NCBI RefSeq assembly: GCF_000747155.1
Contig: NZ_AVCK01000017.1
Coordinates: 1 to 64,000, forward strand
Direction of reading: 5' to 3'
DNA length: 64,000 bases
From: Arenimonas metalli CF5-1
GTDB taxonomy: Bacteria > Pseudomonadota > Gammaproteobacteria > Xanthomonadales > Xanthomonadaceae
Each line of letters begins with the position of its first letter. Position 1 is the first letter of the stretch. Position numbers and translations under genes: made by a program. The notes beneath the pieces are model-generated. The model saw only the letters and a list, made by a program, of their open reading frames with translations, ran no database searches and was not told where the DNA came from. Positions 36,454-46,304 of this stretch are shown one piece after another.

Positions 36454-37143
36454 TCACTGGGCGAGGGTGTTTTCTTCCAGGCGGTCGCGGAACAGCACCA
36501 GCGCGTCCGGGGCGGCATTGGCGCGGCCCTCGAAGATGGCCCGCGGGGTGGTGTTGGGGCCGTAGGCGCGCTGGTTGGCGCGGTGGTCGATGCGCAGCAC
36601 GGTGCCGTCCAGGGCCACGCCGGCGAACAGGCCGCGGGCGCGCGAGTAGCTGTAGATCTCGGCCTTGAGCTGCTCGTCGGTGGCGGCCTGGGCGGTGCGG
36701 CCGACCGGGCCGGCGGCCACGCTGGCGTCGGCGCCGAGGGTGAACTTGCCGTTGACGATGTTGTCCACGCCGCGCGGGCTGCGGAAGACCAGGATCACGT
36801 CGGAGGACTGCACGCCGGCCTGGAAGCCGATGCTGCCGCCGCCGAGCTTGATGAAGCTGGGGTTGGACCAGGTGCCGTCCGGGCTGCGCACCGAGATCAG
36901 GCCCTTGCCGCCCCGGCCGCCCAGCACCAGGCCGGCCTTGACCACGTCGGGGATGACGGCGATGGCGTGGGCGTCGGTGAACATCTTCTCCGGCACCGCG
37001 GTTTCCGGGATGCGCATGATCTCGCCGAGCACGCGGGCGGCGTCGTTGGCCTTGGCGTCTTCCTTCTCGCCGGCACGGGCCGGGGCGGCGAAGGCGATCA
37101 GCAGGGCGAGGGCGGCGGCGAGCGGGGCCAGCAGGCGATTCAT
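36454..37143 (-). CDS. SYLF-domain lipid-binding protein
   Basis: A 229-residue secreted protein with a signal peptide ([24 protein letters not shown]). The SYLF (DUF500) domain covers about residues 50-215, with the GKGLISVR and [22 protein letters not shown] segments. SYLF domains bind phosphoinositides or other lipids in eukaryotes; bacterial roles are unknown. Start chosen at ATG 37143 because GGAGG lies 5 bp upstream and the signal peptide begins there. It diverges from hemH. Confidence 0.85.
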   Translation of the reverse strand: MNRLLAPLAAALALLIAFAAPARAGEKEDAKANDAARVLGEIMRIPETAVPEKMFTDAHAIAVIPDVVKAGLVLGGRGGKGLISVRSPDGTWSNPSFIKLGGGSIGFQAGVQSSDVILVFRSPRGVDNIVNGKFTLGADASVAAGPVGRTAQAATDEQLKAEIYSYSRARGLFAGVALDGTVLRIDHRANQRAYGPNTTPRAIFEGRANAAPDALVLFRDRLEENTLAQ

Positions 37144-37261
37144 GGGGGACCTCCGGGAACGAGCGACGGGACGAGTATGGCTTCGCGCCATGAACCGGGC
37201 GTGAGCCGTGCCTTCATTCCGGCGATGATAGTTTGTGTTCCCCTCACCCGGACAGCGACGC

Positions 37262-38272
37262 ATGACCCCGCCCTATCGCGATGCCCCCGCCGCCACCGGC
37301 CCCGGCAAGACCGCCGTGCTGCTGGTCAACCTGGGCACGCCCGACGCCGCCACCCGGCCGGCGGTGAAGCGCTACCTGGCCCAGTTCCTGCACGACCACC
37401 GCGTGGTCGAACTGACCCGCTGGCTGTGGTGCCCGATCCTGCACTTCATCATCCTGCCGCTGCGCTCGGGCAAGGTGGCGAAGAAGTACGCCTCGATCTG
37501 GATGGAGGGCGGCTCGCCGCTGCTGGTGCACACCCAGCGCCTGGCCAGGGCGATGCAGCACTCGCTGCCCGACCTGCCGGTGCGGATGGCGATGCGCTAC
37601 GGCAACCCGTCCATCCCCTCGGTGCTGCGCCAGCTCGAGGCCGAGGGCATGACGCGCCTGCTGGTGCTGCCGCTGTATCCGCAGTATTCGGCCAGCACCA
37701 GCGCCACCGTGCTCGATGCGGTGAACAAGGAAATCTCGACCTGGCGCCGCGTGCCCGAGCTGCGCTTCATCGCCGACTACCACGACGACGGCGGCTGGCT
37801 CGACGCGATGGAATCGCGCATCCGCGCGCACTGGGACCTGCGCGGCCGCGCCGACAAGCTGCTGTTCTCCTTCCACGGCCTGCCCAAGCGCTTCGAGCGC
37901 GCCGGCGATCCCTACCCGCGCCAGTGCGAGGCCGGCGCGCGCCTGCTGGCCCAGCGCCTGGGGCTGTCGGAGAACGAATGGTTCCTGACCTACCAGTCGC
38001 GCTTCGGCCGCGAGGAATGGCTGCAGCCTTACACCGACAAGACGCTGGAGCAGTGGGGCAAGGACGGCGTGGGCACGGTGGACGTGGTCTGCCCGGGCTT
38101 CGCGGCCGACTGCCTGGAGACGCTGGAGGAAATCGCTGTCGAGAACGACGAGGTCTTCCGCCACGCGGGCGGCAAGCAGCTGCGCTACATCAGCGCGCTG
38201 AACGAAGAGCCGGGCCACGTCGCCGCGCTGGCCGCGCTGGCCCGCCGCCACCTGCAGGGCTGGCCGCACTGA
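37262..38272 (+). CDS. hemH: Ferrochelatase
   Basis: A 336-residue protoporphyrin ferrochelatase, the last heme step, inserting Fe(II). The family segments LLVNLGTPDA, PLYPQYSASTSA and FSFHGLPKR (with the conserved His) are present, as is the SRFGREEWLQPYTD segment with its catalytic Glu region. ATG 37262 begins the family sequence; a GTG at 37235 also opens the frame. The stop overlaps the next gene start by one base. Confidence 0.95.
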   Translation: MTPPYRDAPAATGPGKTAVLLVNLGTPDAATRPAVKRYLAQFLHDHRVVELTRWLWCPILHFIILPLRSGKVAKKYASIWMEGGSPLLVHTQRLARAMQHSLPDLPVRMAMRYGNPSIPSVLRQLEAEGMTRLLVLPLYPQYSASTSATVLDAVNKEISTWRRVPELRFIADYHDDGGWLDAMESRIRAHWDLRGRADKLLFSFHGLPKRFERAGDPYPRQCEAGARLLAQRLGLSENEWFLTYQSRFGREEWLQPYTDKTLEQWGKDGVGTVDVVCPGFAADCLETLEEIAVENDEVFRHAGGKQLRYISALNEEPGHVAALAALARRHLQGWPH

Positions 38273-39129
38273 TGCCGGGCGGCGGGCTGCGCGAGATCCG
38301 GCTCGAATCCCCGCGCGGCGAACTGGCGGCGCTGCGTGGCGGCACCGCCGGCGGCCCGCGCCTGCTGTGCCTGCACGGCTGGCTGGACAACGCCGCCAGC
38401 TTCCTGCCGCTGGCGCCGGAGCTGGCCGACTTCGACCTGGTGGCGCTGGACCTGCCGGGGCACGGCGCCTCGGCGCACCGTGCGCCGGGCCACGATTACG
38501 CTTTCGCGGACTGGATCCACGACGTGCTCGACGCGCTCGACGGATTGGGCTGGGACCAGGCCGACCTGCTGGGTCATTCGATGGGCGGCGCGATCGCCTG
38601 CGCGGTGGCGGCCGCGGCGCCCTCGCGGGTGCGGCGCCTGGCCCTGGTCGAAGCGTTGGGCCCGATCGCCGGTGATCCGGCCGCGGCCGGCACCCGCCTG
38701 CGTGATGCCGTGACGGCGCGCCGGGCGCTGGCGGCAAGGGCGCCGCGGGTCATCCCCGCCATCGACACCGCGGTGGCGGCCCGGCTCGCGGCCAGCCGCA
38801 TGACGCCGGAGGCCGCGCGCCTGATCGTCGAGCGCAACCTGCGCCGGGTCGAGGGCGGCCACGCCTGGCGCAGCGACCCGCGGCTCACGCTGCCCAGCCA
38901 GCTGCGCCTGACCGAGGAAACGGTGCAGGCCATGCTGCGCGCGATCGAAGCGCCGGTACTGGTGGTGGCGGCCGATCCGTCGCCGCCCTACTTCACCCCG
39001 GACGTGCGCACGCAGCGCCTGGCCTGCCTGGCCGACGGCGCGCTGGAGGTGATCCCGGGCGGGCACCACCTGCACATGGAGCAGGCGGCGCGGGTGGCGG
39101 AACCCCTGCGGCGGTTCCTGGCGGGCTAG
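38272..39129 (+). CDS. Alpha/beta hydrolase
   Basis: A 285-residue serine hydrolase-fold protein. The nucleophile elbow is GHSMGG, the oxyanion strand is LCLHGWLDNAASF, and the His is in GGHHLHME near the C-terminus. Substrate unknown (esterase or thioesterase). It starts at the ATG overlapping the hemH stop (TGATG) and is probably translated with it. It converges with the lipoprotein gene, overlapping by 4 bp. Confidence 0.85.
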   Translation: MPGGGLREIRLESPRGELAALRGGTAGGPRLLCLHGWLDNAASFLPLAPELADFDLVALDLPGHGASAHRAPGHDYAFADWIHDVLDALDGLGWDQADLLGHSMGGAIACAVAAAAPSRVRRLALVEALGPIAGDPAAAGTRLRDAVTARRALAARAPRVIPAIDTAVAARLAASRMTPEAARLIVERNLRRVEGGHAWRSDPRLTLPSQLRLTEETVQAMLRAIEAPVLVVAADPSPPYFTPDVRTQRLACLADGALEVIPGGHHLHMEQAARVAEPLRRFLAG

Positions 39130-39641
39130 TTCGCGGCCTGCAGGCTCAGCGACACCACCGACTGGCCGTCGAGGTCGTCGCGCAGGTTCACCAGCAGGCT
39201 GCGGCCGTCCTTCTCGAAGCCCAGCATCGAGCCGTCGGCGCCCTGCATGGACATCGTTTCCTTCCAGCCGGCGCCGGACTGGCCGCTGCGCATCTGGGAA
39301 AAAATTTCCGAAGCCGGCTCGGGGCTGCGCAGCACGACCGAGGTGGCCGGGCCCATCGTCATCACCGACATCACCTGGTAGTCGCCGGGCAGGGTGATGT
39401 CGGTGGGGAAGCCGTCGGGCAGCGGCACGTTCTCGCCGCTGCTGTGGACCAGTTCGCCCTGCTCGGTCTGCGCGGTGACGCGGTGCACGCCATCCTCGTT
39501 CTCGATGTCCACCTCGGCGCCGGTGCTGGCTTCCAGCGCCTGCTCGGCCAGCGCCTCGGAGGCGGCTTCTTCGGAATTGCCGCAGCCCGACACCAGCAGG
39601 GCGAGCAGGGCGGCGGACAGCAGGGTGCGGTGGCTGGACAT
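39126..39641 (-). CDS. Small lipoprotein, unknown function
   Basis: A 171-residue lipoprotein (lipobox LVSGC, Cys20). After an acidic low-complexity stretch, the folded part begins near residue 60, with the PLPDGFPTDITLPGDYQVMSV segment. Such DGFPxD- and PxDYxVxSV-type patterns occur in uncharacterised lipoproteins of proteobacteria. I do not recognise a named family. Converges with the hydrolase gene. Confidence 0.65.
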   Translation of the reverse strand: MSSHRTLLSAALLALLVSGCGNSEEAASEALAEQALEASTGAEVDIENEDGVHRVTAQTEQGELVHSSGENVPLPDGFPTDITLPGDYQVMSVMTMGPATSVVLRSPEPASEIFSQMRSGQSGAGWKETMSMQGADGSMLGFEKDGRSLLVNLRDDLDGQSVVSLSLQAAN

Positions 39642-39680
39642 GGTGGGCTCCGGACGGGGCGGGTCCCGCGCGGGAACCCT

Positions 39681-40445
39681 TCAGCGGATCAAACGCGCAA
39701 GCCGCCCCTTCAAGGCCAAGCCGTCGCCGCGCAGGTAGTCGCGTTCTTCCCGCCAGCCGGGCCAGCGGGCCTCGACCTCGCGCCAGAAGGCGCGGGAATG
39801 GTTGGCGTGGACCAGGTGGCAGAGCTCGTGCACCAGCACGTATTCGAAGGCCGAGGGGCGGCCCAGCACCAGGCTCAGGTCGAGCTTGAGCTCGTCGCTG
39901 GGGCTGAGCGAACCCCACAGCGAGGACAGCGGCCGCAGCGTGAACTGCCGCGGCGCGCGCGGCAGGCCGGGCAGGTAGCGCGGCAGCCAGGCGCCGAGGT
40001 CCTGGCGCGCCTGCTGCTGGTAGAAGTCGCGCAGGCTGGCCTTGAGCTGGGCGTCGCTGGCCCGTTCAGGCAGCTGCAGCACGATGCCCTCGTCTTCCAG
40101 GCGGGTGCGGACGTAGCGGCCTTCGCGCCAGTGCACCGGCACCTCGCCGCCGCGCAGCGGCAGGGCGTCGGTGCCGCCGCGCACCAGCGGCGGTTCGGCC
40201 AGGGCGGGCTGGCGATCGAACTGGGTGGCGAGCCAGTCGCGGTGTTCGTGCAGGAAGGACAGCGCCAGGCGCTCGGACACGCCGCGCGGCAGGGTGAGCC
40301 GCGCGCCCTTCTCGGTGACGATCAGCCGCAGGCGGCGCGCGCGCGGATCGCGGACCCAGCGCACGTCCACCTCGCGCCCGTCGGCCAGCGCGAGCGGACG
40401 CAGCTCGACGGCGGGCGGGGCGGGGCGGGTGAGCTTGAGGAACAT
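39681..40445 (-). CDS. YgjP-like zinc metallopeptidase
   Basis: A 254-residue M48-like (DUF45) protein. The zinc-binding motif HELCH (His206, Glu207, His210) and a downstream His near residue 216 are visible. The N-terminal part has the beta-strand pattern of YgjP proteins (RxxRxxLIVTEKGARL). Its substrate and role are unknown. It is followed on the chromosome by a GTAG palindrome and rdgC. Confidence 0.85.
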   Translation of the reverse strand: MFLKLTRPAPPAVELRPLALADGREVDVRWVRDPRARRLRLIVTEKGARLTLPRGVSERLALSFLHEHRDWLATQFDRQPALAEPPLVRGGTDALPLRGGEVPVHWREGRYVRTRLEDEGIVLQLPERASDAQLKASLRDFYQQQARQDLGAWLPRYLPGLPRAPRQFTLRPLSSLWGSLSPSDELKLDLSLVLGRPSAFEYVLVHELCHLVHANHSRAFWREVEARWPGWREERDYLRGDGLALKGRLARLIR

Positions 40446-40478
40446 GCTGCGACTTTAGCCGGAAGCAGCCGAAAGAAT

Positions 40479-40541
40479 GTAGGAGGGACTTCAGTCCCGA
40501 AGCTTTTCTCCGAAGAGCTTCGGGACTGAAGTCCCTCCTAC
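40479..40541. repeat. GTAG palindrome, copy 1
   Basis: Perfect 25-bp inverted arms, GTAGGAGGGACTTCAGTCC at the left continuing CGAAGC and the inverse at the right, with a 13-bp centre. It begins and ends with GTAG/CTAC. Each arm also contains its own GGGACT-TC-AGTCCC hairpin. It matches two other elements in the window. Similar GTAG-type (SMAG) elements are known in Stenotrophomonas and relatives and are linked to RAYT transposases. Confidence 0.9.
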
Positions 40542-40552
40542 AGGGGCGCGGC

Positions 40553-41464
40553 TCAGGCCTCGGCGGGGCTGAGCTTCAGGGCCGGCTCGAGCACGGCGAA
40601 CAGGCGCTTGAGCTCGCCGGCCATCAGCGCGTAGCGGGCGTCGAGTTCGGCGTGCAGGCCGTCGCGTTCGGTGCCTTCGAGCTGGTCGACGACGCCGTCG
40701 AGGAACTTGAGCTTGCGCACCACCAGGTCGTCGCCGAGCACGAAGCTGACGTGGTCGTCGAGCACCAGCGCCAGCTTGCTGACCTGCTTGCCGGACTCCA
40801 GGTGCTTCTTGATCTCGTCGCACAGCAGCTCCTGGCGCTGGCACTTCACCACCGCGCCGCCGTCGATGGGGTCCTTGAGCTCGCACTCGTCGCCCAGCAC
40901 CAGGCCGGCCGGCAGCGGCTCGCCGGCGATCCAGCCGGTGAGCACGGCGCGCGCCGACACTTCGGCGTTCAGCGGCAGCGCCGGGAAGCTGCCGAGCGCG
41001 TGGCGCAGCTCGGACACCACCGACTCGGCCGACTTCTTCGAGCTCGCGTCCACGGCGATGAAGCCGTGCTGCAGGTCGAGCGTGGCGTTGGTCTGCACCG
41101 GCCGCACGAAGGCGCGCGGCAGCAGCTCCATCACCAGGTCTTCCTTGAGCCGCTTGCGGGCGCGGCCGCCGAGCTTGCGACCCTCCTTCTCCTCCATCGC
41201 GGCGATGCGCTTGCCCAGCTCGTCGTTGACGACGGCGCCGGGCAGCAGGCGGTCTTCGCCGCCGAGGGTGATCCAGATCGCGTCGCCGACGCGGTGGCTC
41301 ATCGCCTCGGCGTCGCGGCCGAAGGGCGGGATGAAGCCGCGCGACATCAGCTCGGACGGACCGACCGGCTTGAGCCGGCACTCCTCCAGGCGGGCATCGA
41401 GTTCAGCGAGGGACTTGGCGACGGTGGTCGGGAAGCGGAAAAACGTCAAATTACGAAAGAACAT
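40553..41464 (-). CDS. rdgC: Recombination-associated protein RdgC
   Basis: A 303-residue DNA-binding protein of the ring-shaped RdgC family, which modulates RecA. The start ([11 protein letters not shown]) and the segments RGFIPPFG and LVLDDHVSFVL are characteristic. ATG 41464 overlaps the ttcA stop (TGATG), implying coupling to ttcA. Length is normal (about 303). Downstream it ends close to the GTAG palindrome copy 1. Confidence 0.95.
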   Translation of the reverse strand: MFFRNLTFFRFPTTVAKSLAELDARLEECRLKPVGPSELMSRGFIPPFGRDAEAMSHRVGDAIWITLGGEDRLLPGAVVNDELGKRIAAMEEKEGRKLGGRARKRLKEDLVMELLPRAFVRPVQTNATLDLQHGFIAVDASSKKSAESVVSELRHALGSFPALPLNAEVSARAVLTGWIAGEPLPAGLVLGDECELKDPIDGGAVVKCQRQELLCDEIKKHLESGKQVSKLALVLDDHVSFVLGDDLVVRKLKFLDGVVDQLEGTERDGLHAELDARYALMAGELKRLFAVLEPALKLSPAEA

Positions 41465-42354
41465 CAAGTTTCCAGTGCAGAAGTATCGGGGTCGCCGGCG
41501 AGCCAGGCGTGGGCGTCGGGCAGGGGCGCGTCGGAGTGGCGGCCGAGGGCGGCGAAGTCGAACAGGCTGGCGTCGGCCAGCTGCGAGGGTCGCACGTCGG
41601 CCAGCGCCTTGGCGATGGTTTCGATGCGGCCCGGGCTTTCCTTCTCCCACGCGGCCAGCATTCTTCCTACCTGCTTGCGCTGCAGGTTCTCCTGCGAGCC
41701 GCAGAGCGTGCAGGGGATGATGGGGAACTGCTTCCAGTCGGCGTACTCGATCAGGTCGGCCTCGCGGCAGGTGATCAGCGGGCGGATCACCACGTGCTCG
41801 CCGTCGTCGCTGGCCAGCTTGGGCGGCATCGAGGCCAGCTTGGCGTGGTGGAACAGGTTCATGAAGAAGGTCGCCACCAGGTCGTCGCGATGGTGGCCCA
41901 GCGCGATCTTGGTGAAGCCGTTCTCCTTGGCGTGCCGGTACAGCGCGCCGCGGCGCAGGCGCGAGCACAGCGAGCACATGGTCTTGCCCTCGGGCACCAC
42001 GCGCTTGACCACCGAGTAGGTGTCCTGCTCGATGATGGTGAAGGCCACGCCGATCGAGCGCAGGTAGTCGGGCAGCACGTGCTCCGGGAAGCCAGGCTGC
42101 TTCTGGTCGAGGTTCACCGCCACCAGCTCGAAGCGCACCGGCGCCTTCTTCTGCAGCTGCAGCAGGATGTCGAGCATGGTGTAGCTGTCCTTGCCGCCGG
42201 ACAGGCAGACCATCACCTTGTCGCCCTCCTCGATCATCCCGTAGTCGGCGATGGCCTGGCCGACCTGGCGGCGCAGCCGCTTCGCCAGCTTGTGGCGCTC
42301 GTGGCTGGCCTTGCGCGGCAGGGGGTCGTGGAGGGGAAGCGTCATGCCGGCCAT
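41464..42354 (-). CDS. ttcA: tRNA 2-thiocytidine synthetase TtcA
   Basis: A 296-residue enzyme that thiolates cytidine 32 of some tRNAs using ATP and an Fe-S cluster. The PP-loop SGGKDS is at 52-57, and two CxxC pairs (Cys127/130 and Cys215/218) supply the cluster ligands. It is first of a ttcA-rdgC pair on the minus strand. The GTAG palindrome copy 2 lies upstream of it. Confidence 0.96.
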   Translation of the reverse strand: MAGMTLPLHDPLPRKASHERHKLAKRLRRQVGQAIADYGMIEEGDKVMVCLSGGKDSYTMLDILLQLQKKAPVRFELVAVNLDQKQPGFPEHVLPDYLRSIGVAFTIIEQDTYSVVKRVVPEGKTMCSLCSRLRRGALYRHAKENGFTKIALGHHRDDLVATFFMNLFHHAKLASMPPKLASDDGEHVVIRPLITCREADLIEYADWKQFPIIPCTLCGSQENLQRKQVGRMLAAWEKESPGRIETIAKALADVRPSQLADASLFDFAALGRHSDAPLPDAHAWLAGDPDTSALET

Positions 42355-42382
42355 TTTAGTCGCTTTCCCTATGGGAGGGACT

Positions 42383-42445
42383 GTAGGAGGGTCTTCAGGC
42401 CCGAAGCTTTTCGGCGAAAGGCTTCGGGCCTGAAGGCCCTCCTAC
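42383..42445. repeat. GTAG palindrome, copy 2
   Basis: Arms of 25 bp (42383-42407, 42421-42445) with one mismatch, a C-to-T change that would be a G-U wobble in RNA, and a 13-bp centre. Same family as copies 1 and 3, but with the GGGCCT version of the inner hairpin on the right. Confidence 0.9.
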
Positions 42446-42483
42446 AAGTCGCGGTGAAGGGTTAAGCTGCGGGCGAACCGGAG

Positions 42484-42696
42484 ATGCCGATGGCCGACGA
42501 AGACCTTGCCAGGATTGCCGCGCAGTTGGTCGAGCTCAAGGTCGAGCACCGCGACCTCGACGAGGTGATCGGCCGGCTCGCCGCCAGCATCGAGGCCGAC
42601 GAACTGGCCATCAAGCGCCTGAAGAAGCGCAAGCTCAAGATCAAGGACATGATCGCCGCGCTCGAGAGCCGGCTGATCCCCGACCTCGACGCCTGA
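42484..42696 (+). CDS. YdcH (DUF465) family protein
   Basis: A 70-residue, mostly helical, charged protein. The conserved C-terminal pattern LKKRKLKIKDMIA matches the YdcH/DUF465 family of small coiled-coil proteins, of unknown function. The ATG could be at 42484 or 42490; the second gives the more usual MADEDLAR start. It lies between ttcA and plsB on the opposite strand. Confidence 0.72.
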   Translation: MPMADEDLARIAAQLVELKVEHRDLDEVIGRLAASIEADELAIKRLKKRKLKIKDMIAALESRLIPDLDA

Positions 42697-42705
42697 GCCG
42701 CGGGC

Positions 42706-45264
42706 TCAGGCCTCGGTCGAGCCCGTCTTCGCCGGCAGCGCCTTCTGGGTGCCGGTGGCCCGGCTCACCGCCTCGGGCGAGAGCTTGGAGATGGTGTGGC
42801 GCAGGTCGCGGCCCAGCACCACCTTGGCGTCTTTTTCCCAGACCATCATCGTCTCGTCGAAGTCGAGCTTGCCGTCCGGGCAGATCCAGACCAGCTTGAG
42901 CTCGCGCAGCTTCTGGATGAAGCCGCGGAACAGCGATTTGTCGAAGAACTCCGGCGCCGCCGGCGCGTACAGCAGGCTCAGGCGCTGCGCGGTCAGCTGG
43001 CACAGGGTCTCGAGCTCGCCGGCGCTGAGCGTGCGCGGGCCGTTCTTGACCAGCGTGGTGATGGCGATGAAGTAGCGCTCGAAGGCCTGCTGCAGGCTGT
43101 GCGAGACCACGCGCAGGCGGAACACTTCGTCGGTCTGTCCCGGGCCGCGCGTGAGGTAGCCGCCCTCGTCCTCGCTGGCGACGCTGAGCAGGCCCTCGGC
43201 CACGAACAGGTCCAGCGTGGCGTCCAGACGCGCGGCGAATTCCTCCGGCGTCCACGGCAGGAACAGCTCCTCCTGCACGAACGGATAGATCGTGCGGCCC
43301 AGCCGCAGCAGGCCCGAGCGGCTCATGCGGCGGTTGTTCTGGAAGCACAGCGCCACCCAGCTCGCGGCCGCGAACAGGTGCAGCACGTTGTTGCGGAAGT
43401 AGCTCTGCAGCACCGCGGTCTCGCCCTCGATGCTGATCACGTCGCCCAGCGGGTGCACGGTGCGGGTCAGCACGCCGATCTTCTCGCCGTAGGCGATCAT
43501 CTCGGCCGGCTCCATCGCCGTCACCGTGACGCGGTCGGAATACGGCAGCTTCGCCAGCAGCTTCTTCGACAGCGCCAGCTGGGCCAGCAGGTCGGCCTCG
43601 GACATCGCGTGCTTGGGCGTGGCCAGCAGGGCCAGGGCCAGCAGGTTCACGGGGTTCACGTCGGCGGCGCGGTTGATGTTGACCTGGATCTGCTGGGCCA
43701 GCTCGGCCACGGCCGGGTTGATCCAGGTCGGCTTGTCCTCGGGGTCGGCGCTGCGCTCGCGCCAGTCGGGCGCGTGCCGGGCCAGCACGTCGTCCAGGAA
43801 GATCGGCTCGCCGAAGTTCACCGCCACCTTGCCGTAGTGCTGGCGCAGGATGCCGGCGCCGGCCTTGAGCAGGGCCCAGATGGTTTCCTTTTCCTTGGGC
43901 TGGCCGGTCAGCTCGTCGAGGTAGCTCTTGCCCTCGATCAGCTTCTCGTAGCCGATGTACACCGGCTGGAACACCACCGGCCGCCGCGGCGCGCGCAGGA
44001 AGGCCTTGATGGTCATCACGATCATGCCGCCCTTGGGCTGCAGCAGGCGGCCGGTGCGCGAGCGCCCGCCCTCGATGAAGTACTCGAGCGAGAAGCCTTC
44101 GCCGACCAGCTGCGCCACGTATTCGCCCAGCACCGCGGCGTAGAGCGCATTGCCCTTGATCGAGCGGCGGATGAAGAACGCGCCGCCGCGGCGCAGGATC
44201 GGCCCGATCACCGGCATGTTGAGGTTGATGCCGGCCACGATGTGCGGCGGCACGATGCCGCGCGTGTACAGCAGGTAGCTCAGCAGCAAGTAGTCCATGT
44301 GGCTGCGGTGGCAGGGCACGTAGACCACTTCATGCCCGGGCGCGACCTGCTTGAGCGTGTCGAGGTGGTTGACGTTGACGCCGTCGTAGATGCGGTTCCA
44401 GAAGCCGGTGAGCGCGAACGAGGCCGAGCGCACCACCGGGTTGGAGTAGTCGGCGGCGATTTCCCAGGCGAAACGATGCGCCTTCTTCCAGGCCTCGAGG
44501 TATTCCGTGCCGTCCTTGCGGGCCTGGTCGGTGATCGACTTGCGAACGGGTTCGGCGTCGAGTACGCGGTCCACCAGCAGGCGGCGGGTGGAGAGGTCGG
44601 GCCCGATGACGGCGGTCTTGATGCGGCGGAAGTGCGCGCGCAGCACGCGGCTGACCTTGCGCACCTGGCGCTCGTGCGGCAGCTCCTCGCCCAGGATTTC
44701 CCAGACGCGCACGCCGGGCGAGAACTGCACCACGGTGTCGCGGCCGTTGAGCAGGATCGCCAGCAGGCGGCGGAAGCGGCCGACCAGCGCCCAGTTCTCC
44801 GAGAACAGCACCGAGAACCAGCCCGACTGCCGCGCCGGCGCGCGGCCGACGAAGATCGAGACCGGCACCAGCTGCACGTCCTGGTCCGGGTACAGCCGGT
44901 GCGCCATCAGCAGGCGCGAGAGGGCGTCGGAATGGCTGCGGTTCTTGGGCCGCCCGAACAGGCCGGCGCGGCGGCGCGACAGCGCCACGTAGGCGCGCTT
45001 GCGGCCGAGCGGGTCGCCCGGCAGCGCCGCCAGCGGCGAGGGCAGGCCGGCCTCGCGGCAGGCGCGGTCCAGGATCAGGGTGTTCGACAGCCCGTAGGTC
45101 TCGATGACGTAGCAGATCGGCCGGTCGAGGTCGAAAGGCGGGGTGGCGGGCTCGCGGTGGATCTCGATCCAGGGCTGCAGCAGCTTTTCCATGAAGCGCG
45201 CCCACAGGGGCGGCTTCGCGGTCGGGCGCGGCGGCGGGGCGGCCGGGGAGGGCGTGGCGTCCAT
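42706..45264 (-). CDS. plsB: Glycerol-3-phosphate acyltransferase
   Basis: An 852-residue membrane enzyme acylating position 1 of glycerol-3-phosphate, the first step of phospholipid synthesis. The acyltransferase motif HRSHMD (HX4D, near residues 317-322) is present, and later PlsB blocks (EGGRSRTGRLL) follow. Length (about 800-860) fits PlsB rather than the shorter PlsX/PlsY. It follows the lipoprotein gene at 45279 after a 14-bp gap, so the two may be co-transcribed. Confidence 0.95.
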   Translation of the reverse strand: MDATPSPAAPPPRPTAKPPLWARFMEKLLQPWIEIHREPATPPFDLDRPICYVIETYGLSNTLILDRACREAGLPSPLAALPGDPLGRKRAYVALSRRRAGLFGRPKNRSHSDALSRLLMAHRLYPDQDVQLVPVSIFVGRAPARQSGWFSVLFSENWALVGRFRRLLAILLNGRDTVVQFSPGVRVWEILGEELPHERQVRKVSRVLRAHFRRIKTAVIGPDLSTRRLLVDRVLDAEPVRKSITDQARKDGTEYLEAWKKAHRFAWEIAADYSNPVVRSASFALTGFWNRIYDGVNVNHLDTLKQVAPGHEVVYVPCHRSHMDYLLLSYLLYTRGIVPPHIVAGINLNMPVIGPILRRGGAFFIRRSIKGNALYAAVLGEYVAQLVGEGFSLEYFIEGGRSRTGRLLQPKGGMIVMTIKAFLRAPRRPVVFQPVYIGYEKLIEGKSYLDELTGQPKEKETIWALLKAGAGILRQHYGKVAVNFGEPIFLDDVLARHAPDWRERSADPEDKPTWINPAVAELAQQIQVNINRAADVNPVNLLALALLATPKHAMSEADLLAQLALSKKLLAKLPYSDRVTVTAMEPAEMIAYGEKIGVLTRTVHPLGDVISIEGETAVLQSYFRNNVLHLFAAASWVALCFQNNRRMSRSGLLRLGRTIYPFVQEELFLPWTPEEFAARLDATLDLFVAEGLLSVASEDEGGYLTRGPGQTDEVFRLRVVSHSLQQAFERYFIAITTLVKNGPRTLSAGELETLCQLTAQRLSLLYAPAAPEFFDKSLFRGFIQKLRELKLVWICPDGKLDFDETMMVWEKDAKVVLGRDLRHTISKLSPEAVSRATGTQKALPAKTGSTEA

Positions 45265-45278
45265 GGGCGGTCCGTGGC

Positions 45279-46211
45279 TTAGCGGGCGGCGCCGTCGCCG
45301 TCGGAGGCCGGCGCGGCCAGGTCGGCGATCCCGGCTTCCGCCTCGGCCAGCTCGGCCTCGGCGTCGCGGACGGCATTGGCGCCGTACCAGGCGCCGTCGC
45401 GGCGCAGCATCTCCATCTCGAAGGCCACGGTCTTGCCCTGCAGCGGGTAGCTGACCTTCACGGTGGCGGTGTCGCCCTCGGCGGACACCAGCTCGGCATC
45501 GACGCCATCCAGCATGGCGTCCAGGTCCAGGCCGTACACGCGCAGCAGCGACTTGGTGCCAGCCAGGGCGATGCCGGCCTTTTCCATGGCCGGGCCGTGG
45601 GTGAGCGCGCGGGCCTCGGCGAGGGTGGGCAGCTGCAGCTCACGGGCGGTGTCCACGGCGACGGCGATGGCCTGGCGGCCGCGCTCGCGGTCGGTGAACA
45701 GGGCCGGGTCCGCCCAGTCGATCAGCTGGGTGGCGACTTCGGCGCCGTGCGCCTTCTCGTCCTCGCTCAGCTCGGTGTTGGCCTGGATGGCGGCGGTCAG
45801 GAAGATGGTGGCGGTGGCCTGCATCAGCGGCCACTGGCCGCCGATCTCCTGTTCGAGCCGGGCCAGCTGCTGGTCCAGGTCGCGGGCCAGGTCTTCCTCG
45901 GCGCCGGGGGCGAGCAGGCGGGCCATCAGGCGGTCGTACTTCTCGGCGTCCTCGTCCGAGGCCGGTTCGGCCTCGGCGGCGCGGCGGTCCCAGAGGGCGG
46001 CGCTGCGGGCGTGCAGGTCGGGCGGCAGGCTCAGGTGGCCGTAGCGCACCAGGTCGTTCTGGCGCAGCGCGGCGGCCATGGACTCGACCGCCTCGACCGG
46101 GTCGCCGGGCGCGCGCGCCTGGTCGGCCGGCGTCTCGCGCTTGCAGGCGACCAGCACCAGGGCGAACAACAGCAGGGCGAGCAGGGCCCGCAGGGGCAGT
46201 CTTGGGGTCAT
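45279..46211 (-). CDS. Lipoprotein, unknown function
   Basis: A 310-residue lipoprotein (lipobox LVACK, Cys23) with a long helical, Glu/Ala-rich middle (residues about 80-210). The C-terminal part (VKVSYPLQGKTVAFEMEMLRR) looks like a small beta domain. No family is recognised. Upstream there is a TAGATT -10-like hexamer on the minus strand at about 46252-46247. plsB follows closely. Confidence 0.62.
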   Translation of the reverse strand: MTPRLPLRALLALLLFALVLVACKRETPADQARAPGDPVEAVESMAAALRQNDLVRYGHLSLPPDLHARSAALWDRRAAEAEPASDEDAEKYDRLMARLLAPGAEEDLARDLDQQLARLEQEIGGQWPLMQATATIFLTAAIQANTELSEDEKAHGAEVATQLIDWADPALFTDRERGRQAIAVAVDTARELQLPTLAEARALTHGPAMEKAGIALAGTKSLLRVYGLDLDAMLDGVDAELVSAEGDTATVKVSYPLQGKTVAFEMEMLRRDGAWYGANAVRDAEAELAEAEAGIADLAAPASDGDGAAR

Positions 46212-46304
46212 GCGGTCAGGCGTCTTGGACGGGTCTGGGGCGCTGAATCTAGCAGATCGGGGCTCCGGGCCCGGGGTCGGGCCGGTTTCCCGGCCAGCCC
46301 CGCT